From: Nitrosospira multiformis
GTDB taxonomy: Bacteria > Pseudomonadota > Gammaproteobacteria > Burkholderiales > Nitrosomonadaceae
DNA length: 64,000 bases
NCBI RefSeq assembly: GCF_900110185.1
Contig: NZ_FOCT01000008.1
Coordinates: forward strand, 62,001-126,000
Direction of reading: 5' to 3'
Below, piece by piece: positions 1 through 11,024 of this stretch. Positions within the stretch are counted from its first letter, which is position 1. Every line of letters starts with the position of its first letter. A model generated the notes under the pieces. The model saw only the letters and a list, made by a program, of their open reading frames with translations. It did no database searches and was not told the origin of the DNA. The position numbers were made by a program, and so were the translations under genes.

Positions 1-1263
1 ATCACTGCCCCGCTTGAGTTTCAGCGGGAGCCATGTTCCCGGCGCCTGCCGTTTGACGATTTCCACGATATCGTTGAGCTGCTTGACAGGCAGCCCTGCG
101 GCCTCGATGATCAAATCACTTTCACGTATATCCGCTTTCTCGGCAATGCTGCCCTTCTCCACTTGCAGCACGCGCGCGCCCCCGCCGTCCTGTGCCATCT
201 CGAAGCGGATCCCCAGGCGCTGCCGGGGACGCTCATCCGCCGCCAGTGGCGGCAACGCCGTCCCGAATATGGCATCTGCTATGTCCGCTGTAAGCAGATC
301 ACATGAAGTACCGCTGTTCCAGGGGAGCAGCATTCCCACATCCGTCACCCCCAGGTGCTTCAACTGGTGTGGAACGCCGTAGCCATATTTGATATGCCCC
401 GAACCCATGATCCCCACAACCAGGGGACGCTGGGGCCGGTCCAATGCGGAATGAATGCCTTGCGCCATTGCCCGATCCCACAGTTGCTGGCCTTCCACGA
501 AGCGTCGAAAATCCGGATCGTCACGACTCGCACTGGCGCCCGCCTTTTTCTTGCCTGCGCGATCGTGCTCCCCGTAGATCGGGAGCAGATAGTCGAGGTA
601 AGCATTGCTCGGTTCAGCGGGCGCCGTTACACCTTCTCGTTCATTCTCCGGCACTCCCGCGAATCCCTTTGTCGCAACCGATCGTCTCAGGCGCGTATCG
701 ATGTTCAATGCCACCATCGGCACGCGATTCATGCGCGCGAAGTGGAACAGGGGCATATACATGGCTGCATCGGTGCTCCAGACCGTATTCCACTCGGAAG
801 CAGCGAGAAACTGAGCCTCGGTGAGTTCGCCTGCAATCCACTGGTCGAGCGCCTTTTGCACCCTGCGTGGAAACATCTCGAAGCCGATCACCATGTCCGG
901 CCGCTCCGCATGCAACGCGGCCAGCGTCTGCAACTGCCAGCGGTGGTGCTCAGGGTTATCGTGCGCTTCTCCCAGCAACACCACCCCCTGCCGGACAGCT
1001 CGGCCGATAACATCGGTAATGGATATTTTCCCTGAACCGGAAACAGAACCGGGAACCGTCCATACTGCGACAGGGGCGCATTCACCGCCTTTCGCTTCCT
1101 TGTTTGCTTCCTTGCTCGTCTCCTTGTTGGCTCCTCCATCCTCCTTCTTTTCCGCAGCGGGTTTGGTCTGCGCGAAGGCAGTATCCGGGAAAACCCCCAT
1201 GAATAACGTGGAAACGAGAAACACGAAAATAGGCGCAACCGGTACAGCCTTAAAAATTTTCAA
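1..1263 (-). CDS. ChaN-family protein with C-terminal PDZ domain (partial)
   Basis: The gene runs off the left edge, so its C-terminus is missing; 421 codons are visible. The start is a TTG at 1263 preceded by an AAGGAG ribosome site with a 6-nt spacer. Residues 1-31 form a Sec signal peptide ending AFA, followed by a Lys/Glu-rich linker. The core carries the ChaN-type motif LLGEAHDNPEHH, and near the visible end a PDZ fold is suggested by QVEKGSIAEKADI and the following residues. ChaN-like proteins are linked to haem or iron handling, and the PDZ part would bind peptides; the role here is inferred. It lies downstream of purL on the same strand, across a gap of about 120 bp. The TTG start and the open left end are the only oddities. 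Confidence 0.85.
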   Translation of the reverse strand, partial: MKIFKAVPVAPIFVFLVSTLFMGVFPDTAFAQTKPAAEKKEDGGANKETSKEANKEAKGGECAPVAVWTVPGSVSGSGKISITDVIGRAVRQGVVLLGEAHDNPEHHRWQLQTLAALHAERPDMVIGFEMFPRRVQKALDQWIAGELTEAQFLAASEWNTVWSTDAAMYMPLFHFARMNRVPMVALNIDTRLRRSVATKGFAGVPENEREGVTAPAEPSNAYLDYLLPIYGEHDRAGKKKAGASASRDDPDFRRFVEGQQLWDRAMAQGIHSALDRPQRPLVVGIMGSGHIKYGYGVPHQLKHLGVTDVGMLLPWNSGTSCDLLTADIADAIFGTALPPLAADERPRQRLGIRFEMAQDGGGARVLQVEKGSIAEKADIRESDLIIEAAGLPVKQLNDIVEIVKRQAPGTWLPLKLKRGSD

Positions 1264-1347
1264 CAGATACTCCTTATCAGATATCGATCCCGCAGCTCCC
1301 ACATGTGCCGCCGTGACTGCGCTACAGGCACTGCTCATCCGGGCAAA

Positions 1348-1375
1348 GGAATCCCGGATTAAGAACCGGGAATCC
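1348..1375 (-). terminator. Possible hairpin after purL
   Basis: A 10-bp inverted repeat (GGAATCCCGG and CCGGGAATCC, one mismatch, 8-nt loop) sits just after the purL stop on the minus strand. There is no clear U-tract, so it may be a weak terminator or an RNA-end stabilising structure. Confidence 0.35.
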
Positions 1376-1381
1376 TACGGG

Positions 1382-4300
1382 TTAATCCACCCATTTGCGC
1401 GCATTGCGGAACATTCTCATCCACGGCGCATCCTCGCGCCAGCCGGGATGCCATGACTGCTGCACTGCCCGAAAGCCGCGCTCCGGATGCGGCATGAAAA
1501 CGCTGAATCTTCCATCGGCGGTTGTCATGCCGGCGATACCTTGTGGAGAGCCGTTTGGATTCAAGGGATAGACCTCGGTCGCCTTACCCCGATGATCCAC
1601 ATAACGCAATGCGACCAGGGATGAAACTGCTGAGGCAGCATTCTCATCCGCAAATTTTGCATAGCCTTCTCCATGTGCAACAGCGATGGGCATGCGGCTG
1701 CCCGCCATGCCATCGAAAAACAGCGATGGACTGTGCTGCGCTTCGACCATGACAAACCGTGCCTCGAATTGCTCCGATCTGTTTCTCACAAATCTGGGCC
1801 AATGCTCGGCGCCCGGAATAATCTGACGCAGGTTGCTCATCATCTGGCAGCCATTGCATACACCAAGGGCAAAGGTATCAGCACGCGCAAAAAAAGCCTC
1901 AAACTCATCGCGGGCGCGCGCGTTGAACAGGATCGAATTGGCCCAGCCTTCCCCTGCTCCGAGCACATCTCCATAAGAAAACCCCCCGCACGCAGTGAAG
2001 CCTTTGTAATCCATGAGGGTGACACGTCCCTCGATGATATCGCTCATATGCACGTCAACCACGGCAAATCCTGCGCGATCGAAAGCGGCTGCCATTTCCA
2101 CGTGACCGTTCACGCCCTGTTCGCGCAGCACCGCTATTTTTGGTTTCGCCCCTGCCTGAATGTAAGGTGCGCAGATGTCATCATCCACATCGAAGGTGAG
2201 TTCCGCATGCAGTCCCGGATCATGCAGATCGAGAATGCGGTCATACTCCTGCTGCGCGCATTCCGGATTGTCGCGAAGCCTCTGCATCTGATAGGTGGTC
2301 TCCGACCAGGCGCGATGCAGATCGACGCGCTTTTCCGCGAATACCGCCTTATTATTGCGCAGAAACCGGATCTCATCCCCGTCATTGACACTGCCGATGA
2401 CAAAACTCGCCTCGCCCAGGCCCGCATCCGCCAAAACACTCAGCACTTCCCGGCGGTGCTCTGTTCTTATCTGAATGACAGCCCCCAGCTCTTCATTGAA
2501 CAGGACTGACATGAGGCTGGCTGTGAACCTTCCACCCAGCGCTTCAGGCTGCATCTCGCTGCCATCGATATCGTTAGCGATCGAATCAAAGCACAACTGG
2601 TCCAGGTTGATGGCTATGCCGGCATGCCCGGCAAAGGTCATTTCGCACAGCGTGGAAAACATGCCTCCGTCGGAGCGATCGTGGTAGGCCATGATCCTGC
2701 CCTCACGGTTCAGGCGCTGTATGGCGGCAAACAAACCTTTGAGCCGCATCGAACCCTCAACGCCTGCTATATCGGGTGCGGTATCTCCCACCTGCTTGTA
2801 AACCTGGGCAAGGGCAGAACCGCCCAGACGATTGCGTCCCTCTCCCAGATCGATCAGGATGAGTTCTGTCTCGCCGCAGTCTGTGCGCAACTGAGGCGTC
2901 AGCGTCCTGCGCACATCCGTTACTCTCGCAAACGCGGAGACAATCAAGGAGAGGGGCGCAATCACTTCTTTTCGTGTCGATTGGCCGAGACCGGCCTTGG
3001 TCTCCCACACAGTCTTCATCGACATCGAATCCTTCCCCACGGGGATGCTGATTCCCAGTTGAGGGCAGAATTCCATTCCCACGGCTTGCACTGCATCATA
3101 AAGAGCAGCATCCTCCCCAGGATGTCCTGCTGCCGCCATCCAGTTGGCGGAAAGCTTGATTTCTCCTAGGTGCTCGATCTGCGCGGCGGCAATGTTGGTA
3201 ATGGCTTCGCCCACTGCCATGCGTGCCGAAGCGGCTGAGTCGATCAATGCCAGCGGGGTACGTTCACCCACCGCGAAAGCTTCGCCCAGATAGGTGTTGT
3301 AACCCATCACGGTAACCGCCACATCCGCTACCGGCACCTGCCAGGGTCCCACCATCTGGTCACGCGCAGTCATGCCGCCGACGGTACGGTCTCCGATACT
3401 GATCAGAAAAGTCTTGTCCGCCACCGTGGGCAGCCGCAGCACGCGGTATGCCGCTTCCCGGAGATTCACTTCCGCCGCGTCGAACGACGGCAACGCTTTC
3501 CTGATGTGCGTAACATCGCGCGTCATCTTCGGTGGCTTGCCCAGCAGTACCGAAAGATCCATGTCGACCGGCTGATTGCCGAACAACGGATCGGCGACAA
3601 CAAGCTGTTCTTCCACGGTCGCCGTGCCGACTACGGCGAAGGGGCAGCGCTCGCGCTCGCAAATGGCCCGGAACAATTCCAGCGAATCCGGCCTGATTGC
3701 AAGAACATAGCGCTCCTGCGCCTCATTGCTCCAGATCTGCAGGGGCGACATGCCCGGCTCCTCCGACGGAATCGCCCGCAGATCGACACGTCCACCGCGG
3801 CCGGAACCATGCAACAGTTCAGGCAGGGCATTCGATAAGCCCCCCGCGCCGACGTCGTGAATCGACAGGATCGGGTTGGGTTCGCCGCGCCTTTCCATCT
3901 GCCAGCAACAATCGATGACCTCCTGCGCGCGCCGTTCCATTTCGGGGTTGCCGCGCTGAACGGAATCAAAATCGAGCGCCTCCGCGTTTATTCCCGTATC
4001 CATGCTGGAGGCGGCGCCTCCCCCAAGCCCGATCAGCATTCCCGGTCCGCCCAGCTGAACCAGCAGAGCGCCCGATGCAAATTCCTGCTTGAATGCATGC
4101 CTGCCGCTGATGTGGCCTATCCCGCCAGCCAGCATGATGGGCTTGTGGTAGCCGCGCATTGCGCCTGCCACACGTTCTTCAAAGGTGCGGAAATAGCCGG
4201 CCAGGTTTGGACGCCCGAATTCATTGTTGAATGCCGCGCCGCCGATGGGTCCTTCCAGCATGATCTGCAGGGCGGAGGCGATGCGCCCCGGTTTGCCGTA

Positions 4301-5416
4301 GGTTTGTTCCTCCGGTGCAAGCCCTTGCAATTCCCAGGGTTGAATAAATTCCGGGATATTCAGATTGGAAACGGAGAAACCGCTAAGGCCCGCTCTCGGT
4401 TTAGCCCCCCGGCCAGTAGCTCCCTCATCCCGAATTTCGCCCCCTACCCCGGTTGCTGCACCCGGAGAGGGTGAGATCGCAGTCGGATGATTATGGGTCT
4501 CCACTTTCATCAGGATATGGGTCTGCTCCTGCGCGTAATCGTACCGGTTGTCTTTACCGGGATAGAAGCGGGCAATTTCAGCGCCCTCGATGATGGCGGA
4601 ATTATCAGCGTAAGCGACCACGGTTCCGCCCGGATGATGCCGGTGGGTATTGCGTATCATCGAAAACAGAGAAGCCTCCCGCGGCACACCGTCGATGACC
4701 CAGTCCGCGTTGAAAATCTTGTGACGGCAATGCTCGGAATTTGCCTGCGCAAACATCATGAGTTCGACATCTGTCGGATTACGCCCGATCCGCAGGAAGT
4801 AGTCCGCGAAATAGTCGATTTCCTCCGGCGACAGCGCCAGTCCCATTTCGCTGTTTACTTTCAGCAACGCGTCCCGCCCCCCCTCCAGCACATCCACTCC
4901 CTGGAATGGCAGGGGTTCGAAATGCCTGAACAATCGCTCCGCATCGTCGAGTGAATTGAATACTGCCTCGGTCATACGGTCGTGTATCAGTCCAAGCAAT
5001 GACTGCCTGGCGGTGTCGTAAACCTTTTCCCTGGTTTCCACATAATAGACCACTCCTCGTTCCAGTCGCGCCACGGCATCCAGTCCGCAGTTATGGGCGA
5101 TATCGGTCGCCTTTGTGGACCATGGAGAGATGGTGCCCGGTCTTGGCACGACCAGAAACAATTCGCCTTGCGATGACGCGGAACGCATCCGGCTCGCATC
5201 GCTACTTGTACCGCTTAATGAGATATCTTCGGGTACGGCCTTGAGCAGCTTGGCCAGAATGGAGATTTCGTTTTCCTGCAACGGGCGCGCCGCCGAGCAA
5301 AAATACCAATACTCGGCGCAAATATGGGAAACTTGGGGAACTGAAACCTTAAGAGCGGCGGCCAGTTTTTTCTGCCGGAAAGAAGAAAGCGCACTGTCGC
5401 CATGAAGTCTGAGCAT
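1382..5416 (-). CDS. purL: Phosphoribosylformylglycinamidine synthase PurL
   Basis: The large single-chain FGAM synthase of purine biosynthesis, which uses glutamine and ATP to convert FGAR to FGAM in the cytosol. The product is 1344 aa, normal for the proteobacterial fused form. The N-terminal PurS-like part starts at [15 protein letters not shown]; the synthetase core has [17 protein letters not shown] and [12 protein letters not shown]. The C-terminal glutamine amidotransferase shows the nucleophile in GVCNGCQMM and PHPERGF near the end. The reading frame stays open 126 bp further upstream, but that extension does not look like protein and would overlap the divergent gene at 5508, so the ATG at 5416 is chosen. 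It is divergent from nnr and apparently monocistronic. Confidence 0.97.
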   Translation of the reverse strand: MLRLHGDSALSSFRQKKLAAALKVSVPQVSHICAEYWYFCSAARPLQENEISILAKLLKAVPEDISLSGTSSDASRMRSASSQGELFLVVPRPGTISPWSTKATDIAHNCGLDAVARLERGVVYYVETREKVYDTARQSLLGLIHDRMTEAVFNSLDDAERLFRHFEPLPFQGVDVLEGGRDALLKVNSEMGLALSPEEIDYFADYFLRIGRNPTDVELMMFAQANSEHCRHKIFNADWVIDGVPREASLFSMIRNTHRHHPGGTVVAYADNSAIIEGAEIARFYPGKDNRYDYAQEQTHILMKVETHNHPTAISPSPGAATGVGGEIRDEGATGRGAKPRAGLSGFSVSNLNIPEFIQPWELQGLAPEEQTYGKPGRIASALQIMLEGPIGGAAFNNEFGRPNLAGYFRTFEERVAGAMRGYHKPIMLAGGIGHISGRHAFKQEFASGALLVQLGGPGMLIGLGGGAASSMDTGINAEALDFDSVQRGNPEMERRAQEVIDCCWQMERRGEPNPILSIHDVGAGGLSNALPELLHGSGRGGRVDLRAIPSEEPGMSPLQIWSNEAQERYVLAIRPDSLELFRAICERERCPFAVVGTATVEEQLVVADPLFGNQPVDMDLSVLLGKPPKMTRDVTHIRKALPSFDAAEVNLREAAYRVLRLPTVADKTFLISIGDRTVGGMTARDQMVGPWQVPVADVAVTVMGYNTYLGEAFAVGERTPLALIDSAASARMAVGEAITNIAAAQIEHLGEIKLSANWMAAAGHPGEDAALYDAVQAVGMEFCPQLGISIPVGKDSMSMKTVWETKAGLGQSTRKEVIAPLSLIVSAFARVTDVRRTLTPQLRTDCGETELILIDLGEGRNRLGGSALAQVYKQVGDTAPDIAGVEGSMRLKGLFAAIQRLNREGRIMAYHDRSDGGMFSTLCEMTFAGHAGIAINLDQLCFDSIANDIDGSEMQPEALGGRFTASLMSVLFNEELGAVIQIRTEHRREVLSVLADAGLGEASFVIGSVNDGDEIRFLRNNKAVFAEKRVDLHRAWSETTYQMQRLRDNPECAQQEYDRILDLHDPGLHAELTFDVDDDICAPYIQAGAKPKIAVLREQGVNGHVEMAAAFDRAGFAVVDVHMSDIIEGRVTLMDYKGFTACGGFSYGDVLGAGEGWANSILFNARARDEFEAFFARADTFALGVCNGCQMMSNLRQIIPGAEHWPRFVRNRSEQFEARFVMVEAQHSPSLFFDGMAGSRMPIAVAHGEGYAKFADENAASAVSSLVALRYVDHRGKATEVYPLNPNGSPQGIAGMTTADGRFSVFMPHPERGFRAVQQSWHPGWREDAPWMRMFRNARKWVD

Positions 5417-5507
5417 CCGGAAGATAAAGATGATGATGGGAAAGAACGTGATTTTACACGAGAAGCTTCGCTGCCCCCAGCCCGGCAAAATGGTATAGGC
5501 GGATCGC

Positions 5508-7076
5508 ATGAGCACGCTAAAGAACAATCTATCCACCGCCATTTACTCCACGGTTGAGATCAGAGAAATCGAGCACCTTGCAGCTGTCTTGCCCGGTCGT
5601 CCTCAATTGATGGAAGCAGCCGGTCTGGCTGCCGCTGAAACTGCCCGTGACCGGCTGCTCTCCACCCACAAACCCCGCGTGCTGGTACTGGCCGGCCCTG
5701 GAAACAACGGGGGCGATGCCTTTGTCGCGGCGCGCCACCTGCGGGAGTGGCGGTTCAAGGTAACGCTGGTGTTTACAGGCGAGCAGGCAAAGTTATCGGA
5801 GGATGCGCGGCGGGCGATGAATGCCTGGGTTGCCACCGGTGCTGAGATGCTCTCCGAAATTCCGGAAAATGAAACATGGGATGTCGTGATCGACGGCTTG
5901 TTCGGTATTGGCCTGGACCAGCAAGGCGGACGGGAACTGGGCGGCAAATATCTGGCTATGGTGAATACCGTTAACGCCATGAAACTGCCGGTGCTGTCCA
6001 TTGATATTCCCAGCGGTCTGGGCAGCGATACGGGTGCTGTGTGCGGCGCAGCTGTCATCGCGACCGTGACAACGACGTTCATTGGCCTGAAACCCGGCCT
6101 CTTCACGAATGACGGCCCCGATTATTGCGGGGAAGTTTTTTTGCACGACCTCGATCTCAACGTCTCATCCCTGAAGAAACCCGATTCTTGGCTGATGGAT
6201 CAGGTTCACATCCGGCGGCTCCTGCCACCTCCCCGGCGTGCTAACAGTCACAAGGGCATGTTCGGCAGTATCGGGGTAATCGGAGGGTCAGCCGGCATGG
6301 TCGGGGCCGCGCTTCTGGCGGGTACCGCGGGGCTGAAACTGGGTGCCGGCCGCGTTTACCTGGGATTGATGGCACCGGACGCGCCAGGGGTCGACACCTT
6401 CCAGCCGGAACTGATGCTGCGCCCTATCCAGGATCTGTTCAAGCTGGAGCAGTTGAACTGTCTGGTGGTCGGTCCGGGCTTGGGAACGGAAACTGCTGCA
6501 TGCTTCTGGCTTAAGTGCGCGCTGCAAACGACTCTGCCACTGGTTCTCGATGCAGATGGCTTGAATCTCGTTGCCTCGCATTCCGAAATAGCGGAATTGC
6601 TGGGGGAACGGTTGCGCGAACGCAATGCGCCTTCCATCCTCACTCCTCATCCGGCCGAAGCCGCGCGCCTGCTGCAAAGCACCACGGCTTCCGTGCAACA
6701 GGACCGGATGGCAGCCGCTGCGGAGCTGGCGCAGCGTTTTAACTGCTGGATCGTGTTGAAAGGCTCAGGCAGCGTGTGCGCGATGCCGGACGGCCGACGC
6801 TTCATCAACACAAGTGGAAATCCCGGTTTAAGCAGCGCAGGAACGGGCGACATCCTCTCCGGGATGATTGGCGCCTTTCTCGCACAGCGATCGAGCCCGG
6901 AAAATGCGCTGCTCGCTGCTGTATATCTGCATGGAGCGGCTGCCGACGTATTGCAGAAGCAGTATGGCGGCTGCATTGGAATGACTGCCTCCGAAATTCC
7001 CAACGCCGCCCGTAACCTGCTGAATCAATGGATTACCGTTACTTCTGTCCCGACGCCTCACCAGGAAGAGGGCTGA
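5508..7076 (+). CDS. nnr: Bifunctional NAD(P)H-hydrate epimerase / ADP-dependent dehydratase
   Basis: A metabolite-repair enzyme that restores damaged NADHX and NADPHX. The N-terminal YjeF domain (about residues 10-215) is the epimerase and shows [18 protein letters not shown]. The C-terminal carbohydrate-kinase-like dehydratase domain (about 230-510) shows [26 protein letters not shown] and [15 protein letters not shown]. At 522 aa it has the normal length of the fused enzyme. It is divergent from purL, with a 91-bp intergenic region that should hold both promoters. Confidence 0.96.
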   Translation: MSTLKNNLSTAIYSTVEIREIEHLAAVLPGRPQLMEAAGLAAAETARDRLLSTHKPRVLVLAGPGNNGGDAFVAARHLREWRFKVTLVFTGEQAKLSEDARRAMNAWVATGAEMLSEIPENETWDVVIDGLFGIGLDQQGGRELGGKYLAMVNTVNAMKLPVLSIDIPSGLGSDTGAVCGAAVIATVTTTFIGLKPGLFTNDGPDYCGEVFLHDLDLNVSSLKKPDSWLMDQVHIRRLLPPPRRANSHKGMFGSIGVIGGSAGMVGAALLAGTAGLKLGAGRVYLGLMAPDAPGVDTFQPELMLRPIQDLFKLEQLNCLVVGPGLGTETAACFWLKCALQTTLPLVLDADGLNLVASHSEIAELLGERLRERNAPSILTPHPAEAARLLQSTTASVQQDRMAAAAELAQRFNCWIVLKGSGSVCAMPDGRRFINTSGNPGLSSAGTGDILSGMIGAFLAQRSSPENALLAAVYLHGAAADVLQKQYGGCIGMTASEIPNAARNLLNQWITVTSVPTPHQEEG

Positions 7077-7235
7077 AGGTGCCAAAGAATCACCCGAAAT
7101 CCCGCAAGGTCACGATTCAAGATGCCTTTCCGCCTGCATTGCAAAATGCTGCGATTGCCTGAGCCTGCCGCCTCTTCAGTTATCATAGCTATTCTATTCG
7201 CCAAGGTCTCAGGCGTAGTACCTGGCGCGAATATG

Positions 7236-7649
7236 TTATGGCATTTCGCTGATGGTCCAATATGCATCGATTGACCTTATGACCTCGACGAATTGCCAGT
7301 AGTCAACCGGCTTCGACATATATCCAGCTACGCCGAAATCGAAACTGTTTACCTTGTCCTGCTGTTCATCCGATGTCGTCAGAACCACTACCGGGATACG
7401 CCTAAACCTGTCATCGCTCTTTACCGCTTCCAGGAATTCGATGCCGTTCATGATGGGCATGTTCAAATCCAGCAGAATGATGCAGGGTTTATCATTGGTT
7501 TCATCCTCGAGGTAGTTCAATCCATCCTCGCCGTTCTCCCGGTGTACGATCTTGTTGCTAACGTGAATCTGCTTGAGAGCGCGGGTTACAGACATCATGT
7601 CCACCTGGTCATCTTCGACCAGGAGAATTGGCTTGTTGGTTACCTTCAT
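7236..7649 (-). CDS. Single-domain response regulator (Rcp1/CheY-like)
   Basis: A 137-aa stand-alone receiver domain. The acidic pair is in ILLVEDDQVD, the phosphoacceptor Asp in ILLDLNMP, the conserved Thr in VVLTTSDEQ and the Lys in YMSKPVDYW. The architecture and the NGEDGLNYL region resemble the Rcp1 family, whose partners are phytochrome-like or hybrid histidine kinases. No kinase gene is adjacent, so it is an orphan and its partner is unknown. A perfect 13-bp direct repeat lies just upstream of the start codon. Confidence 0.92.
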   Translation of the reverse strand: MKVTNKPILLVEDDQVDMMSVTRALKQIHVSNKIVHRENGEDGLNYLEDETNDKPCIILLDLNMPIMNGIEFLEAVKSDDRFRRIPVVVLTTSDEQQDKVNSFDFGVAGYMSKPVDYWQFVEVIRSIDAYWTISEMP

Positions 7650-8123
7650 GACAGTTTTCCTGGTTTTATCCCCTGGTTTTATCCATGAGATCTTCTCTCA
7701 GCTAATCGAAACTGAGTCGCTTGGGTATGATTTATTACTTATTCCCCGTTCTATTCTGTTCGTTTTCCCACATAGACAGCCTGAAGCAGTCAAAGCAGGG
7801 TAAGAATGAAAGTTAAAGGCTGGGGTAATAAACAAAAACCCAAAGCAGATTTGAGAGGCGGCTGCCTGGAAAATGACTTAAAGCTTATCTATCATCCTTT
7901 ACAGCTTTACCCGGCATCTCCATATTTCCCATATTCCATATTCCTTTGGACTTTGCCGGAAACTTGCTTGCCCCAGCACTTAGCCCCTTGCTCTTCACTT
8001 CCTATCGTCCCCCGGCTTTTCCCTGAACTTTTCAGACGATTGCGTATTAATGAGCTTGAGGACCAGGAATCGAGGCCTCGCCCTTGTCCATCGGGGCGGG
8101 GGTCGCGGGTGTACTTCAGTCCA
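7650..8123. other. Intergenic region with short tandem repeats
   Basis: No convincing gene lies here. The frame of the downstream Crp/Fnr gene stays open from 7806, but the encoded peptide is proline-rich and unlike protein, so this part is treated as leader. The region holds two short repeats: a 13-bp unit twice (7659-7684) and an 8-9 bp CCATATT(T)C unit about three times (7920-7944). Confidence 0.5.
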
Positions 8124-8933
8124 ATGGAGAAAAGTGAGGAAAAAGAAATAATATGCCGCATGTTTAGTTCTCCCCTGCCCCACCCCAGCCAGAACCATCT
8201 CCTTGCCGCTTTACCGGCAACGGAACTTGGCGATCTAATACCGCATCTGGAGCTGATTCATGTGCGACCTGGAGATATTCTCTGCGAAGCAGGGGATCAG
8301 CTTCCTTATGCCTACTTTCCCGCTTCTGCCATTATTTCCCTCCATTACATTCTGGAAAATGGCGCCTCGTCGGAAATCGCAAACGTAGGAAGGGAAGGCA
8401 TGCTTGGAGTCTCGTTGTTCATGGGAGGCGAAACTACCAGCAGCCGGGCAACAGTTCAAATTCCAGGCTTTGCCTACCGCCTGAAGGCCACATTTCTGCC
8501 ACAGGAGCTCAACAGGGGAAGACAGCTACAATGGATATTGCTGCGTTACAGCCACGCGCTTATTACACAGATCGCCCAGATCGGGGTGTGTAACCGATAT
8601 CACACAATCGAGCAGCAGCTATGCCGTTGGTTCCTGTTAACGTTGGATCGCCTTGACTCCAGCGAAATGAGCATGACCCAGGAATTGATCGCCAATGCCC
8701 TTGGGGTAAGCCGGGAAAGCGTTGCAGGAGTTGCGGGAAAATTACAACGAAGGGGAATTATTCGCTACCATCGAGGCCATATTACGGTACTTAACCGGAC
8801 CGGACTGGAAACAGGGGCGTGCGAATGCTATGAAACAATAAAGAAGGAATTTGACGACGCGCTTGATGACATGGGGAAGCCGGCATTATATCAAGGCAAT
8901 CAGTCATCCAGAAAGGCACTGCCACTTCTGTAG
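8124..8933 (+). CDS. Crp/Fnr-family transcriptional regulator
   Basis: A DNA-binding regulator with an N-terminal cyclic-nucleotide-binding-like beta-roll (VRPGDILCEAGDQ, VGREGMLGVSLFMGGE) and a C-terminal winged helix (MTQELIANALGVSRESVAG as recognition region). No Fnr-type cysteine cluster is visible, and the beta-roll departs from the Crp phosphate-binding cassette, so the ligand is unknown; it may respond to another signal. The start is uncertain: ATG 8124 gives 269 aa and ATG 8160 gives 257 aa, and neither has a strong ribosome site. The frame stays open to 7806 but looks non-coding there. No partner operon is evident. Confidence 0.88.
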   Translation: MEKSEEKEIICRMFSSPLPHPSQNHLLAALPATELGDLIPHLELIHVRPGDILCEAGDQLPYAYFPASAIISLHYILENGASSEIANVGREGMLGVSLFMGGETTSSRATVQIPGFAYRLKATFLPQELNRGRQLQWILLRYSHALITQIAQIGVCNRYHTIEQQLCRWFLLTLDRLDSSEMSMTQELIANALGVSRESVAGVAGKLQRRGIIRYHRGHITVLNRTGLETGACECYETIKKEFDDALDDMGKPALYQGNQSSRKALPLL

Positions 8934-9119
8934 TATCACCACCCATATTTCGCTGCTCCCGCTCTGTACATTTCTGCAGGTAGCCCCATGCGGTGGGCTC
9001 CTGTTCATCTCCACAACTCCCAGTCCCACGCATTCGCACTCGGCGATCAAGTTTGCTATCAGTATGGCTTGTTTCACCACTGATGAAAGTGCGCTTTTCC
9101 CTTTTACAGTCATAACCAA
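8904..9119 (-). CDS. Small hypothetical protein
   Basis: A 71-aa reading frame from a TTG (or from the ATG two codons later), overlapping the 3' end of the Crp/Fnr gene on the opposite strand by 30 bp. The N-terminal half (VKGKSALSSVVKQAILIANL, then AECECVGLGVVEM) has a protein-like composition, but the second half does not and the ribosome site is weak. It may be a real small gene or the remnant of one. No family is recognised. Confidence 0.25.
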   Translation of the reverse strand: MVMTVKGKSALSSVVKQAILIANLIAECECVGLGVVEMNRSPPHGATCRNVQSGSSEIWVVILQKWQCLSG

Positions 9120-9649
9120 AATAGACTCTTGATCCTTCAGGTTTTCCCTTCAAACTGATTCAGCTTCTAAAGAACTACGGCGTCTATCTTTGAAAGGATG
9201 GGAACAGAAATTGAAAGCTTAATGAATGCAAACCTGTCTTCCTGCAGGTGCAATGAATCGACCAATCCCCGCCGTGGCAATCTGCCATAAGAGGAGGGAG
9301 AATTTGCCATCTATGCGGGCTGCCGCACAGAAAGAAAATTGAAACAGAGCTATAAAGGTCGTGTTGATCCCATCGATAAGGGGATAGAGACGATCAGTCG
9401 GGTGCCTGGATAGAAATGGATTTATGGGCACTGTCCCATTAGCCGGATTGGTCTCTGTCCTTCAATTTCGGTGCTTTCTTTTTTGCCGCAGCGCCTCATC
9501 GTTCTTCCTATCTACTACTTACTACTGCTGTTTTGTTTTCCTCTTCAAAAGCAGAAGCGACAGCAGGAAGGTGGCATGTCCAGGGTGCAACGAAATGTGG
9601 CGGAAGATGTGGCAGTTTTCATGATTCATGATGAATAAGGAGATTCAAG
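8934..9649. other. Long intergenic region
   Basis: About 700 bases between the Crp/Fnr gene and the peroxiredoxin gene. Apart from the doubtful minus-strand frame at 8904-9119, only short frames without ribosome sites or protein-like composition are present. The promoter of the peroxiredoxin gene should lie near the right end. Confidence 0.4.
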
Positions 9650-10252
9650 ATGGCAGTGCTTGTTACACACCCTGCGCCCGACTTCACCAAACCTGCTGTT
9701 CTGGCAGATGGCACCTTCAATGACACCTTCAACCTTCACGCGCAAATTGCTGGCAAATATGCCGTATTGTTCTTTTATCCCCTGGATTTCACCTTTGTCT
9801 GCCCCTCCGAAATCATCGCGCACTCGCATCGCATAGAGGAGTTTCGCAGGCGCAATGTGGAAGTGATTGGAGTCTCGGTGGATTCCCAGTTCACCCACTA
9901 CGCCTGGCGCAACACTCCTGTCGACAAAGGCGGCATCGGTCCGGTGGGAATCACGCTGGTATCCGACGTAGGGGGAGACATCATGCACGCTTACGGCATT
10001 GCTCACCCGGACCACGTTGCCCTGCGCGCCTCTTTCCTGATAGATAAAAACACCATCGTGCGCCATGAAGTCGTTAATGACCTGCCCCTGGGGCGTGATG
10101 TAGACGAAATGCTGCGCATGGTCGATGCCCTGCAATTTCACGAAAGCCATGGAGAGGTGTGCCCGGCTGGGTGGAAAGCAGGTGAACCGGGAATGAAAGC
10201 CAGTCCCGAAGGTGTGGCGGAATATCTGGAAAGCCATGGCGAAGCGCTCTGA
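9650..10252 (+). CDS. 2-Cys peroxiredoxin (AhpC/Prx1 type)
   Basis: A thiol peroxidase that reduces hydrogen peroxide and organic peroxides in the cytosol. It is 200 aa with the thioredoxin fold. The peroxidatic Cys lies in YPLDFTFVCPSE and the resolving Cys in GEVCPAGWKAG, so this is a typical 2-Cys enzyme. An AAGGAG ribosome site precedes the ATG. A ferritin-like gene follows 51 bp downstream on the same strand, which suggests co-expression against peroxide and free iron. Confidence 0.95.
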   Translation: MAVLVTHPAPDFTKPAVLADGTFNDTFNLHAQIAGKYAVLFFYPLDFTFVCPSEIIAHSHRIEEFRRRNVEVIGVSVDSQFTHYAWRNTPVDKGGIGPVGITLVSDVGGDIMHAYGIAHPDHVALRASFLIDKNTIVRHEVVNDLPLGRDVDEMLRMVDALQFHESHGEVCPAGWKAGEPGMKASPEGVAEYLESHGEAL

Positions 10253-10303
10253 TGCAACAAACCTGTACCTCCTTGAACTCCTGTAACCATAAAGGTGAAA
10301 CAC

Positions 10304-10765
10304 ATGGATTTCGATAAAGACAAGGCGATCACGCTGCTGAACAGAATCATGGAGCTCGAGCTTGCCGGAGTAGTGCGATACACGCATTATTCATTGATGG
10401 TCTTCGGCTACAACCGGATTCCAGTGGTGGAATGGCTCAAGAAGCAGGCTGAAGAAGGATTGCTCCACGCGCATAGAGCCGGAGAACTCGTCACGTTACT
10501 AGGAGGCTATCCTTCGCTTGGGATCGGATCTCTGTTGAAAACGCACGTGCATGACATCGGCGATATTCTGCGGGAATCGCTGGAGCATGAGAATCAGTCG
10601 CTCACAGCCTACTACGAGCTGCTGGAGTTGACCCAGGGGAAGTCAGTACTGCTGGAGGATTATGCGCGTGGCCTTGTCGTCGAAGAGGAAATGCATGCGG
10701 ACGAAGTCAACAAGATGTTGCGGAGAACCGGAAAAACAGGCGTGTACGAAACGTCCAAGAGTTAG
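10304..10765 (+). CDS. Ferritin-like (bacterioferritin-family) protein
   Basis: A 153-aa four-helix ferritin-like protein. Candidate diiron ligands are Glu in IMELELAGVVRYTHYS, E-x2-H in EEGLLHAHRAGE, Glu in ESLEHENQSL and E-x2-H in VVEEEMHADEV. ATG 10304 is preferred because AAAGGTG stands just upstream; the in-frame GTG at 10295 lies inside that site. It probably stores or detoxifies iron together with the peroxiredoxin encoded in front of it. It is clearly distinct from the classical bacterioferritin at 19226. Confidence 0.9.
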   Translation: MDFDKDKAITLLNRIMELELAGVVRYTHYSLMVFGYNRIPVVEWLKKQAEEGLLHAHRAGELVTLLGGYPSLGIGSLLKTHVHDIGDILRESLEHENQSLTAYYELLELTQGKSVLLEDYARGLVVEEEMHADEVNKMLRRTGKTGVYETSKS

Positions 10766-10823
10766 GTACGCAGGAATTGATTCCTCCTGGAGTCAATGCC
10801 GGTTAAAAGCGATGCAGATTGCC

Positions 10824-11024
10824 TTACTCCTCGCCTGTCTCAGGGCTGTAAACCATTCCGCTTAGCTGAATCATCAGGTCAATTTCACTTTCGTCCTCAT
10901 CCAGATCCTGATCGCCTTGATCGAATTGATAGAACTCGGTCAATGAAGAAAGCGGATCGTGCTCCGCCACATCGGCCGATGTCAGGGAAAGGAATGGTTG
11001 CAACATTACATCAGCCAGACTCAT
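10824..11024 (-). CDS. Small acidic protein, last gene of the luxI cluster
   Basis: A 66-aa, strongly acidic protein with a central run rich in Asp and Glu (FDQGDQDLDEDESEID). No family is recognised and no signal peptide is evident. Its ATG overlaps the stop of the preceding gene as ATGA and has a very strong GGAGGAG ribosome site, so it is almost certainly translated and coupled to the 77-aa gene. Together the two form a small pair downstream of luxI on the same strand. Function is unknown; a partner, immunity or regulatory role for the other peptide is only a guess. Confidence 0.7.
   Translation of the reverse strand: MSLADVMLQPFLSLTSADVAEHDPLSSLTEFYQFDQGDQDLDEDESEIDLMIQLSGMVYSPETGEE

Noticed and set aside
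1673..2509. A 278-codon plus-strand frame opposite purL
   Set aside because: Shadow frame without recognisable protein features.
9424..9624. Small plus-strand frame before the peroxiredoxin gene
   Set aside because: No ribosome site and a composition typical of non-coding DNA.
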